From: Rhizobium tibeticum
GTDB lineage: Bacteria > Pseudomonadota > Alphaproteobacteria > Rhizobiales > Rhizobiaceae
Length of the DNA: 64,000 nt
Assembly: GCF_900110205.1 (NCBI RefSeq)
Contig: NZ_FOCV01000011.1
Span: 62,001 to 126,000 of the forward strand
Direction: 5' to 3'
The position numbers were made by a program, and so were the translations under genes. Shown piece by piece: positions 37,260 to 46,482 of this stretch; the first letter of the stretch is position 1; the number at the start of each line of letters is the position of its first letter. The notes beneath the pieces are model-generated. The model saw nothing but the letters and a program-made list of their open reading frames with translations, had not been told where the DNA came from and did no database searches.

Positions 37260-38228
37260 ATGCCGATTATCTATCCGGAAATAGAACCCTACGAGCACGG
37301 CTTCCTCGACGTGGGCGACGGGCAGCGACTCTATTGGGAAACCTGCGGCAATCCCGGTGGCCTGCCGGCACTGTATCTTCATGGAGGACCGGGTTCCGGC
37401 TGTTCAACATTCGCTCGCCGTTATTTTGACCCGTCTGTTTACCGTATCGTCCTCTTCGATCAGCGCAATTGCGGTCGCAGCCTGCCGAACGCTGCCGACA
37501 TGGGGACCGAGCTTGGGACCAACACGACCTGGCATCTTGTCGAAGACATCGGGAAACTGAGACGTCATCTGCAGGTGACGAATTGGTTGCTGCTCGGCAC
37601 CTCGTGGGGTTCGACGTTGGCGCTTGCCTACGCACAGACATATCCAGCGTGCATTCGCGAGATCGTGCTTGCCGGCGTCACCACCACGCGCCGGTCGGAA
37701 ATCGAGTGGCTCACACATGGAATGGCTAGCCTCTTTCCGATGGAACGGGACCGTCTGCTGAACGCGCTTCCCGCCGATTTCAGGCAGCTCGGCGTAGTTG
37801 AGGGCTATCACCGTCTTCTCAACTCGCCCGACCTTGGCATCCGTCTTGAGGCCGCTTGCAATTGGCACGATTGGGAGGCGGCTTCTATCCTCCTCGCTGA
37901 TCCGATGGGGCTTCCTCGTCGCTGGCAAGATCCTCGCTACCTGTTGACGCGGGCTCGGATCATCACGCATTATTTCCGCAATCTCGCCTGGCTGGACGAC
38001 GGCGTCCTGCTACGCAATGTAGGAAGACTGGCGGACATACCGGGCGTGTTTGTCCAGGGCCGGCTGGACCTCGAGGCGCCACTCGTGACGGCATGGGAAT
38101 TGTCGAAAGCCTGGCCGCAAAGCAGGCTTGTTATCGTGGAGAATGCCGCCCATTCGGCGTCGCACGAGGGTTTGGCAGGCGCAATTGTCGATGCAACAGA
38201 CACTTTTGGCAAAATTCCTCAAAAATAA
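37260..38228 (+). CDS. pip: Prolyl aminopeptidase
   Basis: Removes N-terminal proline from peptides. The 322-residue alpha/beta hydrolase shows YLHGGPGSG (oxyanion loop), FDQRNCGRSLPN, the nucleophile in LLGTSWGSTLAL, an acidic residue in VQGRLDLEAP and the histidine in ENAAHSASHE. The GRLD in place of the commoner GRYD is a small variation. Cytoplasmic, no signal. Spaced 57 bases from the PilZ gene. Confidence 0.93.
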   Translation: MPIIYPEIEPYEHGFLDVGDGQRLYWETCGNPGGLPALYLHGGPGSGCSTFARRYFDPSVYRIVLFDQRNCGRSLPNAADMGTELGTNTTWHLVEDIGKLRRHLQVTNWLLLGTSWGSTLALAYAQTYPACIREIVLAGVTTTRRSEIEWLTHGMASLFPMERDRLLNALPADFRQLGVVEGYHRLLNSPDLGIRLEAACNWHDWEAASILLADPMGLPRRWQDPRYLLTRARIITHYFRNLAWLDDGVLLRNVGRLADIPGVFVQGRLDLEAPLVTAWELSKAWPQSRLVIVENAAHSASHEGLAGAIVDATDTFGKIPQK

Positions 38229-38601
38229 TTCTGCTACCGCAACCGAAACTGGCGTTCCAATCTGCCAATTTCACAGCCAATTCCTCGGTTTCAATCGAAG
38301 CGAGCGCCGGCGTGGCGGCCAGCTCGGATAGTAAATAAAGGCTTCCCAAAATTCCGGGACTGGCCGCCCCGTTAATAACTTGTCCCAAAATGCGGCGATC
38401 ATCGACCGGACGTCTTTCCGAGGACGTGACAATTTTAATAAAAATTAGCGCGAAAGCGCTTCGAATTTTAGGTGCATTTGATTCTGTTTTTAGTCGATTT
38501 CTCTGCGTGTTTGAATCAACTAAGTCTTTAATTTGACTGCGTAATTTTGCGCTGAATAAAAACGTCTGTGTCAGGTTCTCCTCACAACGGGGAGACGATA
38601 A
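38229..38601. other. AT-rich intergenic region
   Basis: This 373-base gap is visibly richer in A and T than its surroundings, especially 38430-38570. It contains a short hairpin AGCGC-GAAA-GCGCT (38447-38460) and promoter-like tracts before the peptidase gene. A minus-strand frame is open across it and beyond, but shows no recognisable domain and lacks a good start. Confidence 0.6.
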
Positions 38602-39207
38602 ATGACGGTAGCAACTTTCATCAAAGGCGGTCTGGCCGCCGGTGCGATGTTGATCGCGATGGTGGGTTCGGGACAAGCGACCCCCCTCAACATGACGGTT
38701 CTCGGCAACGCGAGTCCGCCGATCGGCGCCTATCAATTCTGCAAGGAACTGCCTACCGATTGCGCCAATGCAGCCGGCGATCAGGGCGAGCTCCTTTTGA
38801 CGGAGGACCGCTGGAAGACGATCCTCAAGGTCAATTACCAGGTCAACTCGACCATTACGCCACTCACCGACAAGGAAATCTACGGCGTCGAAGAGCGCTG
38901 GGCCTATCCGCGCACCGTTGGCGACTGCGAGGACTATGCGCTCCTGAAGCGGAAAACGCTGATCGATGCCGGTTTTTCACCTTCCGATCTGCTCATGACC
39001 GTCGTGCTGCAGCCGAACGGCGAAGGCCATGCGGTGCTGACCGTGCGCACCGACCGCGGCGATTTCATTCTCGACAACATGCGCAACAAAGTCATGCTTT
39101 GGGCCGATACCGAATACACGTTCCTGAAGCGACAGTCCGCTGACGATCCGACCCGCTGGGTCAAGTTGCAGGACGGTCGCGCCGTGGCGGTCGGCAGCGT
39201 CAAGTAG
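38602..39207 (+). CDS. Bacterial transglutaminase-like cysteine peptidase (BTLCP)
   Basis: A 201-residue exported protein of the C93 peptidase family. A signal peptide (KGGLAAGAMLIAMVGSGQA) is followed by the papain-like core with the catalytic Cys in VGDCEDYALLK, the His in GEGHAVLTV and the Asp in FILDNM. The ribosome binding site GGGGAGA precedes the ATG. LapG-like relatives cut surface adhesins under cyclic-di-GMP control, but this shorter alphaproteobacterial group has unknown substrates. A strong terminator follows. Confidence 0.9.
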   Translation: MTVATFIKGGLAAGAMLIAMVGSGQATPLNMTVLGNASPPIGAYQFCKELPTDCANAAGDQGELLLTEDRWKTILKVNYQVNSTITPLTDKEIYGVEERWAYPRTVGDCEDYALLKRKTLIDAGFSPSDLLMTVVLQPNGEGHAVLTVRTDRGDFILDNMRNKVMLWADTEYTFLKRQSADDPTRWVKLQDGRAVAVGSVK

Positions 39208-39283
39208 GCTGTCGCCGGATCGACCGGCGACCACCATACGGCTCCGGTCGTCCCCCGCATCCCCGTCCCTGACCGGCGCCACA

Positions 39284-39320
39284 GAGCCGCTTCCGCTGTC
39301 CCGGGAGCGGTTCGTTTTTT
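39284..39320 (+). terminator. Rho-independent terminator
   Basis: Arms GAGCCGCTTCC (39284-39294) and GGGAGCGGTTC (39303-39313) pair fully with two G-T wobbles; followed by GTTTTTT. It ends the transglutaminase-like peptidase transcript. Confidence 0.85.
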
Positions 39321-39440
39321 GGGCGCATTAGCGCGAAGCTTAATTGTTCGTTAACCATGGTGGCCGGATCATCGGCACATTCACCATCGACACCGGCGAC
39401 TCCTGTTCCTATCGCGGCGGTCTGATATCCGAAAGCCGCC

Positions 39441-40193
39441 ATGAACGATACCGTGCGCACTGCCCACGAGATTAAGGAAACGCCTCTCCTTTCGACAGGT
39501 TTCGTCATCCGCCTTACGGTCATCTTCGCCTGTCTTGCGGCGTTGACGCTTGTCATCAGTTTTGGCGGTCGCTGGTTCGGGGCACGGATATCGCTCGCTG
39601 GCAATACCGCCTCAACGGCAGCGATAACCCTGACGATCGGCCGCGATACGCTGCGTCTTGCTGAAAACACACTGCGGTTCCCCAGTCAGCGGCGAGACGG
39701 CCTATCGGAACGCGCGGACCTCTACCTCACCTGGCCTGAGATGCAGGGCTACAGCAAGGCGCATCGCGAGCGTTTCGACGATGTGGCCCAGTCGTCGGGA
39801 CTGATCTTCCTCCAGATCGCGCAGAGCACGATGTCGCGGGATATGTCCGGGCGCCTCGAGCCGATCTACTCGCATCTGATGGAGGGCGACGGCGTGCCTT
39901 TCGCCAATGGAATGACGCTGCATCGCTTGCGCGCGGACGCAGGCTATGCCGACGAGGTTCTGTTGACCGCGCCACGCGCCGGTTCCCCTGATTACGTCGT
40001 GCGTTGCGCCCTACCGTCGACACCGCAGGCCGCGACTAGCGGCGATTGCCAGCGCGACATCAAAGTCGGCCGCGATTTAACTGTGCTTTACCGGTTCTCG
40101 AGCCGGCATCTGCCCGATTGGGACCATATTGATGCCGCTATTCGCCATTTTGTGGAGGCGCGACTTGTGAACGCTTCTGGGCCACGTCGCTAG
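39441..40193 (+). CDS. Membrane-anchored protein of unknown function
   Basis: A 250-residue protein with one N-terminal membrane helix (VIRLTVIFACLAALTLVISF, residues about 22-41) and a periplasmic domain. The body contains LYLTWPEMQGYSKAHRERF and a cysteine pair (RCALPS and GDCQRDI) that may form a disulfide. Similar proteins occur next to cell-envelope genes in Rhizobiales; I cannot assign a function. The D,D-carboxypeptidase gene follows on the same strand. Confidence 0.78.
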   Translation: MNDTVRTAHEIKETPLLSTGFVIRLTVIFACLAALTLVISFGGRWFGARISLAGNTASTAAITLTIGRDTLRLAENTLRFPSQRRDGLSERADLYLTWPEMQGYSKAHRERFDDVAQSSGLIFLQIAQSTMSRDMSGRLEPIYSHLMEGDGVPFANGMTLHRLRADAGYADEVLLTAPRAGSPDYVVRCALPSTPQAATSGDCQRDIKVGRDLTVLYRFSSRHLPDWDHIDAAIRHFVEARLVNASGPRR

Positions 40194-40274
40194 AATGATC
40201 CGATGTGGCGAAAGAAACGATTAATCATAAACGGATTGGTAACCCCGGACAGATAATTTGGCGAGAGAACGATC

Positions 40275-41780
40275 GTGCCGGGAGGGCGGGCGATCTCTCC
40301 AATGTCCGAAATGCAAGCGAAGAGTAGAATAGTGTCAAGGTCAGTCTCCTCCGTATTTTCAACGCTATCCCGCAGTTCTTTGGTAAAGGCGATCACGGCG
40401 CTTTCTTTGGCCGTCGGTATCGTCATGGTCGACTCGGTCAATGCCGATGCAGAGGCCGCCAACTCGAAATATGCAGGCATCGTCGTCGATACGAAGACCG
40501 GCAATGTTCTCTACAGTGAGAACGCGGATCGCCTGCAGTATCCGGCCTCTCTCACGAAGATGATGACGCTCTACCTGACCTTCGAAGCCTTGGAACAGGG
40601 CCGCATCCGTCTGGATACGTCGGTTCCCTTCTCCGCACACGCTTCCGCCCAAGCGCCGACCAAGCTCGGTGTGCGTCCAGGCGGCACGATCACCGTCGAA
40701 CAGGCGGTCCTCGGCCTTGTGACGCTTTCAGCCAACGACGCATCGACCGCTCTTGGTGAGTTGCTTGCCGGCACGGAGGATCGCTTTGCGCAGGTGATGA
40801 CCGCAAAGGCGCACGCGCTCGGCATGACGCGCACGACCTATCGCAATGCCAACGGCTTGCCGAATACCGCCCAGATGACGACCGCGCGCGATCAGGCCCG
40901 CCTCGGCATCGCACTTCGCCAGCATTTTCCGCAGTATTACGGCTATTTCTCCACGCAGAGCTTTAAGTTCGGCAACCGTGTTATCCGTAGCCACAACCGT
41001 CTCGTTGGTTCTGTGCGTGGCGTCGACGGCATCAAGACCGGCTATACACGTGCGGCCGGTTTCAACCTGGTGAGCTCCGTTCAGGTCGACGGCAAGTCGA
41101 TCGTCGGTGTTGTTCTCGGCGGCGCCTCGACCCCTGCCCGCGACAATCAGATGCGCAAGCTCATTGCCGCCTATCTACCGAAAGCGTCGAGCCGTGGCGG
41201 CTCCTCCGATCTGATCGCCCAGACCGTGCCGCGACCCGCAGCACCTGTCGCCGAAACGTGCGTCGCTGCAGCTGCGCCTGAAGTCAGCCCGCCGCGCCCC
41301 GCGCCGACCCCGGACACCCGCTATCAGCCGGCCTCCGCGCAGGTCGCCTATGCCGATGTTGCCAAGTCGAAGTCCGACAATCCGTTGCTCGACCAGGAAA
41401 TACCGGCGCCGACGAAGGTCAAGACGCCGGCTGTCAAAAAGGCATCTGTCGCCACGCCGACGCCTGCACCCGCCTACATGCCGCCGGAACAGGGCGACAC
41501 GTCTGTCGACGAACTGACGACCGCGTCGACGAAGGAGCCGCAGCAGACTGGCTGGGCTGTCCAGATTGGTGTTTCCGGCAGCAAGGAAGGCGCAATGGAT
41601 CTGCTCGACAACGCCAAGAACAAGGCTGGCAAGGCTCTGCGCTCCGCGAAGCCTCTCGCGGTCGCAAACGCCGGAAGCTATCGTGCACGCTTCGGCGGCT
41701 TTGATGACCAGCGTGCTGCTGTGAACGCCTGCAACGCCCTGAAACGGGCTGGTGTGAAGTGCTGGGCCACCGCCCAGTGA
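40275..41780 (+). CDS. D-alanyl-D-alanine carboxypeptidase with SPOR domain
   Basis: A 501-residue penicillin-binding protein of the DacA/S11 family that trims peptidoglycan stem peptides. After a signal peptide come the active-site motifs ASLTKMM (SxxK), SANDAS (SxN) and IKTGYTRAAG (KTG). A Pro/Ala-rich linker (about 310-420) leads to a C-terminal SPOR domain (GWAVQIGVSGSKEGAMDLL), which binds denuded septal glycan. So the enzyme probably acts at the division site. The start is GTG 40275 or ATG 40302; the former has the better ribosome binding site. Confidence 0.92.
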   Translation: MPGGRAISPMSEMQAKSRIVSRSVSSVFSTLSRSSLVKAITALSLAVGIVMVDSVNADAEAANSKYAGIVVDTKTGNVLYSENADRLQYPASLTKMMTLYLTFEALEQGRIRLDTSVPFSAHASAQAPTKLGVRPGGTITVEQAVLGLVTLSANDASTALGELLAGTEDRFAQVMTAKAHALGMTRTTYRNANGLPNTAQMTTARDQARLGIALRQHFPQYYGYFSTQSFKFGNRVIRSHNRLVGSVRGVDGIKTGYTRAAGFNLVSSVQVDGKSIVGVVLGGASTPARDNQMRKLIAAYLPKASSRGGSSDLIAQTVPRPAAPVAETCVAAAAPEVSPPRPAPTPDTRYQPASAQVAYADVAKSKSDNPLLDQEIPAPTKVKTPAVKKASVATPTPAPAYMPPEQGDTSVDELTTASTKEPQQTGWAVQIGVSGSKEGAMDLLDNAKNKAGKALRSAKPLAVANAGSYRARFGGFDDQRAAVNACNALKRAGVKCWATAQ

Positions 41781-41789
41781 TCAGCGGGT

Positions 41790-41816
41790 CTGCCGCCTGA
41801 TATGCACAGGCGGCAG
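41790..41816 (+). terminator. Hairpin downstream of the carboxypeptidase gene
   Basis: Perfect 10-bp stem CTGCCGCCTG (41790-41799) and CAGGCGGCAG (41807-41816), 9 bases after the stop. No T-run follows, so it may be a weak terminator or a 3'-end protector. Confidence 0.55.
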
Positions 41817-41893
41817 TCCAAAAACGTCGTGATCTTTTGTGTTTGATCCGACGGAGTTCTGAGACTCGGTTTGTAATGCGTACGGGGATGAGA

Positions 41894-42172
41894 ATGGCGA
41901 TCAACGAGAATGTTCCGGAGTTTCCGCCACACGGCCGGGTGACCGGCAAGAATCCGCGAGCCGGTTTGCACCCGCTACACGAAGCGGCTTTGCGACTGGC
42001 AGAGCTAGGATTGCAGCGGCAGAAGGCAAAATCCGCAAAAACCAAAGACCTGATTAACCTGCTGCTGTGCCATGGCGCGCGGGCGTGGCGTTGCTCGCAG
42101 GCGGAAGCCAACATCCATCTTCATGTCACCTGCCCGGAAGGCCGCGCACCGGTCACGCTCCGTCTACGCTGA
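41894..42172 (+). CDS. Hypothetical protein, 92 aa
   Basis: Not recognised. The chosen ATG (41894) has GGGGATGAGA upstream; ATGs at 41876 and 41888 are also in frame. The protein is basic and helical, with HPLHEAALRLAELGLQRQKA and a C-terminal part CHGARAWRCSQ and HLHVTC holding three cysteines and several histidines, a pattern that could bind metal. Its stop is immediately next to the stop of the convergent DUF1489 gene. Confidence 0.5.
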   Translation: MAINENVPEFPPHGRVTGKNPRAGLHPLHEAALRLAELGLQRQKAKSAKTKDLINLLLCHGARAWRCSQAEANIHLHVTCPEGRAPVTLRLR

Positions 42173-42610
42173 TCAGAGCAGGCCAAGTTCAGAAAGCTCG
42201 CGGCGAAGGTCCGCGGGCATTTCCGCAATTCCCTCGCCCAGGCTGTTCAGATCGCGCGGCACGTCGTCTTGCGGATAATAGCGCCACCCCTGGAAAGGCC
42301 GCTTCGGCTGCACGGCCGTTTCGATGACCTCTGGCCCGAGGACAAGATGGCATCGCGAGATTCCTTCGCCATCGGTAAAGGTTTGGATGTCGAGCAGTTT
42401 CTGGCGCGCCTGAACCTGCCCCTTGATTACCCAATAAAGCGAACCGCCGTCCAGTAATTCCTCGACACGCTTCGGGACCATCCTCGTCGTATGCACGGAA
42501 TGGGGCTCAAGCCCGGCCGCGATCGCCCGGAGAGCGCGTTCGGCGACCCATTCGCGCAGATCGTCGATCGAGTCCGCGCCTACGCACAATTTAATGAGAT
42601 GTAATGCCAT
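42173..42610 (-). CDS. DUF1489 family protein
   Basis: A 145-residue protein of DUF1489, an alphaproteobacterial family of unknown function. Typical segments are MALHLIKLCVGADSIDDLRE, VHTTRMVPKRVEELLDGGS and QGWRYYPQDDVPRDL. No signal peptide. It is followed without gap by the convergent hypothetical gene and lies 59 bases after sdaA on the same strand. Confidence 0.88.
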   Translation of the reverse strand: MALHLIKLCVGADSIDDLREWVAERALRAIAAGLEPHSVHTTRMVPKRVEELLDGGSLYWVIKGQVQARQKLLDIQTFTDGEGISRCHLVLGPEVIETAVQPKRPFQGWRYYPQDDVPRDLNSLGEGIAEMPADLRRELSELGLL

Positions 42611-42669
42611 GCCGCCGTTGAAATCCTTTTATAGGGCAGCGTCAAGCGGCAAGTCGTATGTCCACAAAG

Positions 42670-44076
42670 TCAGCATTCCACGACGTTGACGGCAAGCCCG
42701 CCGGTGGATGTCTCCTTGTACTTCTCGCTCATGTCGTTGCCGGTCTGCCGCATGGTCTCGATGCAGGCATCCAAGGGAACGAAGTGCTTACCGTCTCCCT
42801 TGATCGCCAGCGAAGCGGCCGTCACCGCCTTGACTGCGCCAAGAGCATTTCGTTCGATGCAGGGAACCTGCACGAGGCCCGCGACGGGGTCGCAGCTCAT
42901 GCCCAGATGGTGTTCCAGCGCGATTTCCGCGGCGTTTTCGATCTGCTCCGGCGTGCCGCCCATGACCGCGGCAAGGCCGGCAGCTGCCATAGCGGCCGCA
43001 GATCCCACCTCGCCCTGACAGCCGACCTCTGCGCCGGAAATAGAGGCATTGTGCTTGATGATCCCGCCGATGGCGCCAGCGGTGAGCAGATAGTCGCGGA
43101 TACCGTTCTGGTCCCAATCGTCGTGAAAATGCTCGTAGTAGCGGATCGTTGCGGGGATAACCCCTGCGGCGCCATTCGTCGGGGCAGTCACGACGCGTCC
43201 ACCGGCAGCATTCTCTTCGTTGACGGCCATCGCGTAGACGCTGAGCCAGTCGTTGGCGAGCAGCGGGTTGATACGGTTGCTGCGCCATTCCTCCTGGAGC
43301 TTGTCGTGGATCGCACAGGCGCGGCGGCGTACATTCAGCCCGCCCGGCATTATGCCGTCGACCTTGAGGCCACGCTCGATGCACGAGCGCATCGCTTCCC
43401 AGATGCGATCGAGACCGGCGTCCAGTTCCTCGCGGCTGCGCTGCGTTTCCTCGTTTGCACGCTTCATCTGGGCGATCGAGAGGCCGGAGCGCGCAGCCAT
43501 ATCGAGCATCTGCTTGGCTGAGGCAAAAGGATACGGAACCTTGAGTGAATCGGAGGGCGTCTTCTTCTTTGCGCGCATCTGATCAAGTTCGGTGTCGGTC
43601 ACGACGAAGCCGCCGCCGACTGAATAGTAGATACGCTTGATAAGCATCCGACCGTCTTTATCGAAGGCGGAGAAGGACATACCGTTCGCGTGTCCGGGTA
43701 GCGGCTGCTTCTTGTCGAAGATCAGGTCGTTCCGCGGTTGAAAGGCATAACTCGGGTGGCCGGGCGGCGTGATGCGGCCGGAGCGCTCCACCTGATCGAT
43801 GATGCCGTCCATCAAGTCCGGATCGACGGTGTCGGGCTGCTCTCCCATCAGCCCGAGAATGACGGCCCGTCCCGTTCCATGTCCGATCCCGGTATGCGCC
43901 AGCGAACCGTGCAGGCTAACCTTCATGGACGCGACTTGAGCGCCAGAGGTCGGGCGCGGCCAATCGTTGGACAAAATCAGATCGAGGAAGCGATTGGCCG
44001 CGGTCATCGGACCCATCGTGTGAGAGCTGGAAGGCCCGACGCCGATTTTGAATACGTCGAAAACGGAAAGGAACAT
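42670..44076 (-). CDS. sdaA: L-serine ammonia-lyase (iron-sulfur type)
   Basis: Deaminates L-serine to pyruvate. The 468-residue single-chain enzyme starts [20 protein letters not shown], the beta-domain signature, and has the 4Fe-4S cysteines in [24 protein letters not shown] and [10 protein letters not shown]. Both alpha and beta domains are in one chain, as in E. coli SdaA. It is divergent from the DUF599 gene. Confidence 0.96.
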   Translation of the reverse strand: MFLSVFDVFKIGVGPSSSHTMGPMTAANRFLDLILSNDWPRPTSGAQVASMKVSLHGSLAHTGIGHGTGRAVILGLMGEQPDTVDPDLMDGIIDQVERSGRITPPGHPSYAFQPRNDLIFDKKQPLPGHANGMSFSAFDKDGRMLIKRIYYSVGGGFVVTDTELDQMRAKKKTPSDSLKVPYPFASAKQMLDMAARSGLSIAQMKRANEETQRSREELDAGLDRIWEAMRSCIERGLKVDGIMPGGLNVRRRACAIHDKLQEEWRSNRINPLLANDWLSVYAMAVNEENAAGGRVVTAPTNGAAGVIPATIRYYEHFHDDWDQNGIRDYLLTAGAIGGIIKHNASISGAEVGCQGEVGSAAAMAAAGLAAVMGGTPEQIENAAEIALEHHLGMSCDPVAGLVQVPCIERNALGAVKAVTAASLAIKGDGKHFVPLDACIETMRQTGNDMSEKYKETSTGGLAVNVVEC

Positions 44077-44258
44077 GACTGCGTCCTGTAAAGTTGCTGC
44101 GCAAACCTACGCTACCGGCTCTCGCGATCCCTGCGATGGACCGACATGGCATTTCACGCGTGCGACATCTGTAAAACGAAGCGCGGCGGCTTGCCAGTCA
44201 TTGCAGCATGCGTGCGCATCTGTAGAGTGGCGCGGCGACGGGAACCTGATTCAATATA

Positions 44259-45026
44259 ATGATGACGACAGCGGATTACATTGCACTGGTGTTCTTTGCG
44301 GCGATTTGGTTTTGCTATGCGCGCCTGCTGCAAAGCTCGAGTTTCTTCGGCAGGACCAGCCTCACTCATGCCATGCGGGAGCGCCGGCGCGAGTGGATCT
44401 ACAATTCGTTGCGGCGCGATTTAAAGATGATCGATACCCAGATCATGGCCGGCTTGCAGAACGGCACCGCATTCTTCGCCTCGACGTCGATCTTCGCCAT
44501 CGGCAGCTGCTTTGCGCTTCTGGGCGCAACGGAGAAGGTTGACGCCGTCTTTGCCGATCTGCCTTTCGTCTTTCATAGCGGGCACGCCGTCTTCGAAATG
44601 AAGGTCGGCGGCCTTGCAGCGCTTTTCGGATATGCCTTTTTTAAGTTCGGCTGGTCGTATCGCCTCTTCAACTACTGCACCATCCTTTTCGGCTCGATCC
44701 CGATGATGCGTGACACCGAACAGGATGTGATTGCCGCCGAGCGGGCGGCGGAACGTGTCATCCGCATGAACATCATTGCGGCGGGTCATTTCAATGAAGG
44801 GCTGCGCGCCATCTTCCTCTCGATCGGCTACCTCGGTTGGTTCATCAATCCCTATGTCTTCATTCTGACGACGACGATCGTCATCGTCGTCCTGACGAGG
44901 CGGCAGTTCTTCTCGGAGGCGCGGCTGGCGATCATGGACGCCCATCCGCCATCAAATCTCCACCTTTCTCCTATTCCCCGCGCCAAGCCGTCGACCGATG
45001 GCAACGACTCATCCGAGGGATTGTGA
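44259..45026 (+). CDS. DUF599 family membrane protein
   Basis: A 255-residue membrane protein with four or five hydrophobic segments, such as DYIALVFFAAIWFCYARLL, LAALFGYAFFKFGWSY and FINPYVFILTTTIVIVVL. The motif MRERRREWI and the segment IMAGLQNGTAFFASTSIFAI are typical of DUF599. Function unknown. Its stop directly abuts the ATG of the DUF1624 gene, so they form an operon. Confidence 0.88.
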   Translation: MMTTADYIALVFFAAIWFCYARLLQSSSFFGRTSLTHAMRERRREWIYNSLRRDLKMIDTQIMAGLQNGTAFFASTSIFAIGSCFALLGATEKVDAVFADLPFVFHSGHAVFEMKVGGLAALFGYAFFKFGWSYRLFNYCTILFGSIPMMRDTEQDVIAAERAAERVIRMNIIAAGHFNEGLRAIFLSIGYLGWFINPYVFILTTTIVIVVLTRRQFFSEARLAIMDAHPPSNLHLSPIPRAKPSTDGNDSSEGL

Positions 45027-46013
45027 ATGACGGCGACGGCGACGGAAACATATGTGAGCGTCAAGCCGCCTCGCATCGGCTTGCTGGATACGGCGCGCGG
45101 TATCGCTCTGCTGGCGATGGCGACCTATCATTTCACTTGGGATATGGAGTTCATGGGCTACCTTGCCCCAGGCACCGCTGAAACCGGCTGGCTGAAGCTC
45201 TATGCCCGCGCGATCGCATCGACCTTCCTGTTCATCGTCGGAATCAGTCTGGTCCTCGCCAACAAGCCAGAGATCCGCTGGCAATCGTTCTGGCACCGGT
45301 TTGTAATGATCGCCGCGGCGGCCCTTGCGATCTCTGTGGTGACGCGCTTCGTCTTCCCTGGCGAATGGATATTCTTCGGTATTCTGCATTGCATCGCGGC
45401 CGTCAGCCTGCTTGGCCTTGTCTTCCTCCGCCTGCCGTTGCCTGTGACCATCGCTGTGACCGCCGCTGTGACCGCCGCATGGGTTGTGGATACCTGGCTT
45501 GCGCCGAATTTGCTGCGCTCGCCGATCTTTAATCCGCGTTACCTCGCCTGGATCGGCCTAGCGCAAATGCCGCAACGATCGAACGACTACGTTCCAATCT
45601 TCCCCTGGGCGGTGCCTTTCCTGCTTGGCATGACGGCCACCCTGCTTGCCATGAGGACGCGGCTGCTCGAGAGGCTTGCAGCGCTTGGGACGGGCTCAAG
45701 CCTGCCGGCGAAAGCCGGGCGGCATAGCCTCGCCTTCTACCTGATTCACCAGCCGGTGCTGATCGCCATTGCCTACGGGCTGTCCGTCGTCGTCCCGCCC
45801 GCGAAACCGGATCCCGTCGAAAGCTACCTGAAGCAATGCAATGCTTCATGCATCATGCAGGAAGGCGAAGCGCTATGCCGCAGCTTCTGCCAATGCACGC
45901 TCGACAAGCTCCAGACGGAAAATCTGTTCACGGAATTCCAGTCCGGCGCCCTCAAGCCGGATGACGGGCGGATAATGGCGCTGGCAAGCGAGTGCAACGC
46001 GGCCGCGCAATAA
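45027..46013 (+). CDS. DUF1624 (heparan-alpha-glucosaminide acetyltransferase-like) membrane protein
   Basis: A 328-residue membrane protein beginning with the family motif RIGLLDTARGIALLAMATYHFTWD in two segments; about seven hydrophobic helices follow, with GRHSLAFYLIHQPVLIAI as the last. Members are thought to move acyl groups across the membrane to a sugar or glycan; the acceptor is unknown. The last 65 residues are unusual: a soluble tail with CNASC, ALCRSFCQC and a last Cys in SECNAA. ATG follows the DUF599 stop with no gap. Confidence 0.85.
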   Translation: MTATATETYVSVKPPRIGLLDTARGIALLAMATYHFTWDMEFMGYLAPGTAETGWLKLYARAIASTFLFIVGISLVLANKPEIRWQSFWHRFVMIAAAALAISVVTRFVFPGEWIFFGILHCIAAVSLLGLVFLRLPLPVTIAVTAAVTAAWVVDTWLAPNLLRSPIFNPRYLAWIGLAQMPQRSNDYVPIFPWAVPFLLGMTATLLAMRTRLLERLAALGTGSSLPAKAGRHSLAFYLIHQPVLIAIAYGLSVVVPPAKPDPVESYLKQCNASCIMQEGEALCRSFCQCTLDKLQTENLFTEFQSGALKPDDGRIMALASECNAAAQ

Positions 46014-46406
46014 TCAGGTGCCGACACCGATGTCGGCCAGACGACCGAGGCACGCCTCTTCGATGTTGTCGAGTTCTGTCAGAGTGTCGTCGATATCCTT
46101 GCGCTTCTGGCGCAGGTCCTCGCGCTTCTCATCGACGCGCTTCATCAGGAGCTTCAACTGGCCCAATTCGCCCGGCGGTTCCTTATACACCTGGATGATC
46201 TCGCGGATCTCCGCGATGGTGAAACCGATCCGCCGGCCACGCAGGATTTCCTGGATCAGACGACGATCCGCGGGACGGAACAGCCGCGTGCGTCCACGCC
46301 GCTCGGGGTGGATCAATCCTTCGTCTTCGTAGAACCTGAGCGTACGCGTCGATACTCCAAACTCGCGCGTCAATTCGGTTATGCTATAGTATTTGCTGAC
46401 CGGCAT
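46014..46406 (-). CDS. MerR family transcriptional regulator
   Basis: A 130-residue regulator. The MerR helix-turn-helix reads YSITELTREFGVSTRTLRFY, followed by EDEGLIHPERRGRTRLFR and a coiled-coil (MKRVDEKREDLRQKRKDID). No cysteine pair for metal sensing is present apart from one near the C-terminus, so it is not an ordinary metal regulator. Related rhizobial regulators control acyl-CoA or amino-acid breakdown genes, but no such target lies nearby. Its stop abuts the DUF1624 stop. Confidence 0.9.
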   Translation of the reverse strand: MPVSKYYSITELTREFGVSTRTLRFYEDEGLIHPERRGRTRLFRPADRRLIQEILRGRRIGFTIAEIREIIQVYKEPPGELGQLKLLMKRVDEKREDLRQKRKDIDDTLTELDNIEEACLGRLADIGVGT

Positions 46407-46482
46407 GGGTTCCCCACCATTGAAGGACCGATAATATTGACTTTTACGTAATAGTCAATTTCCGCAGGGGAATTCGAGCCGT

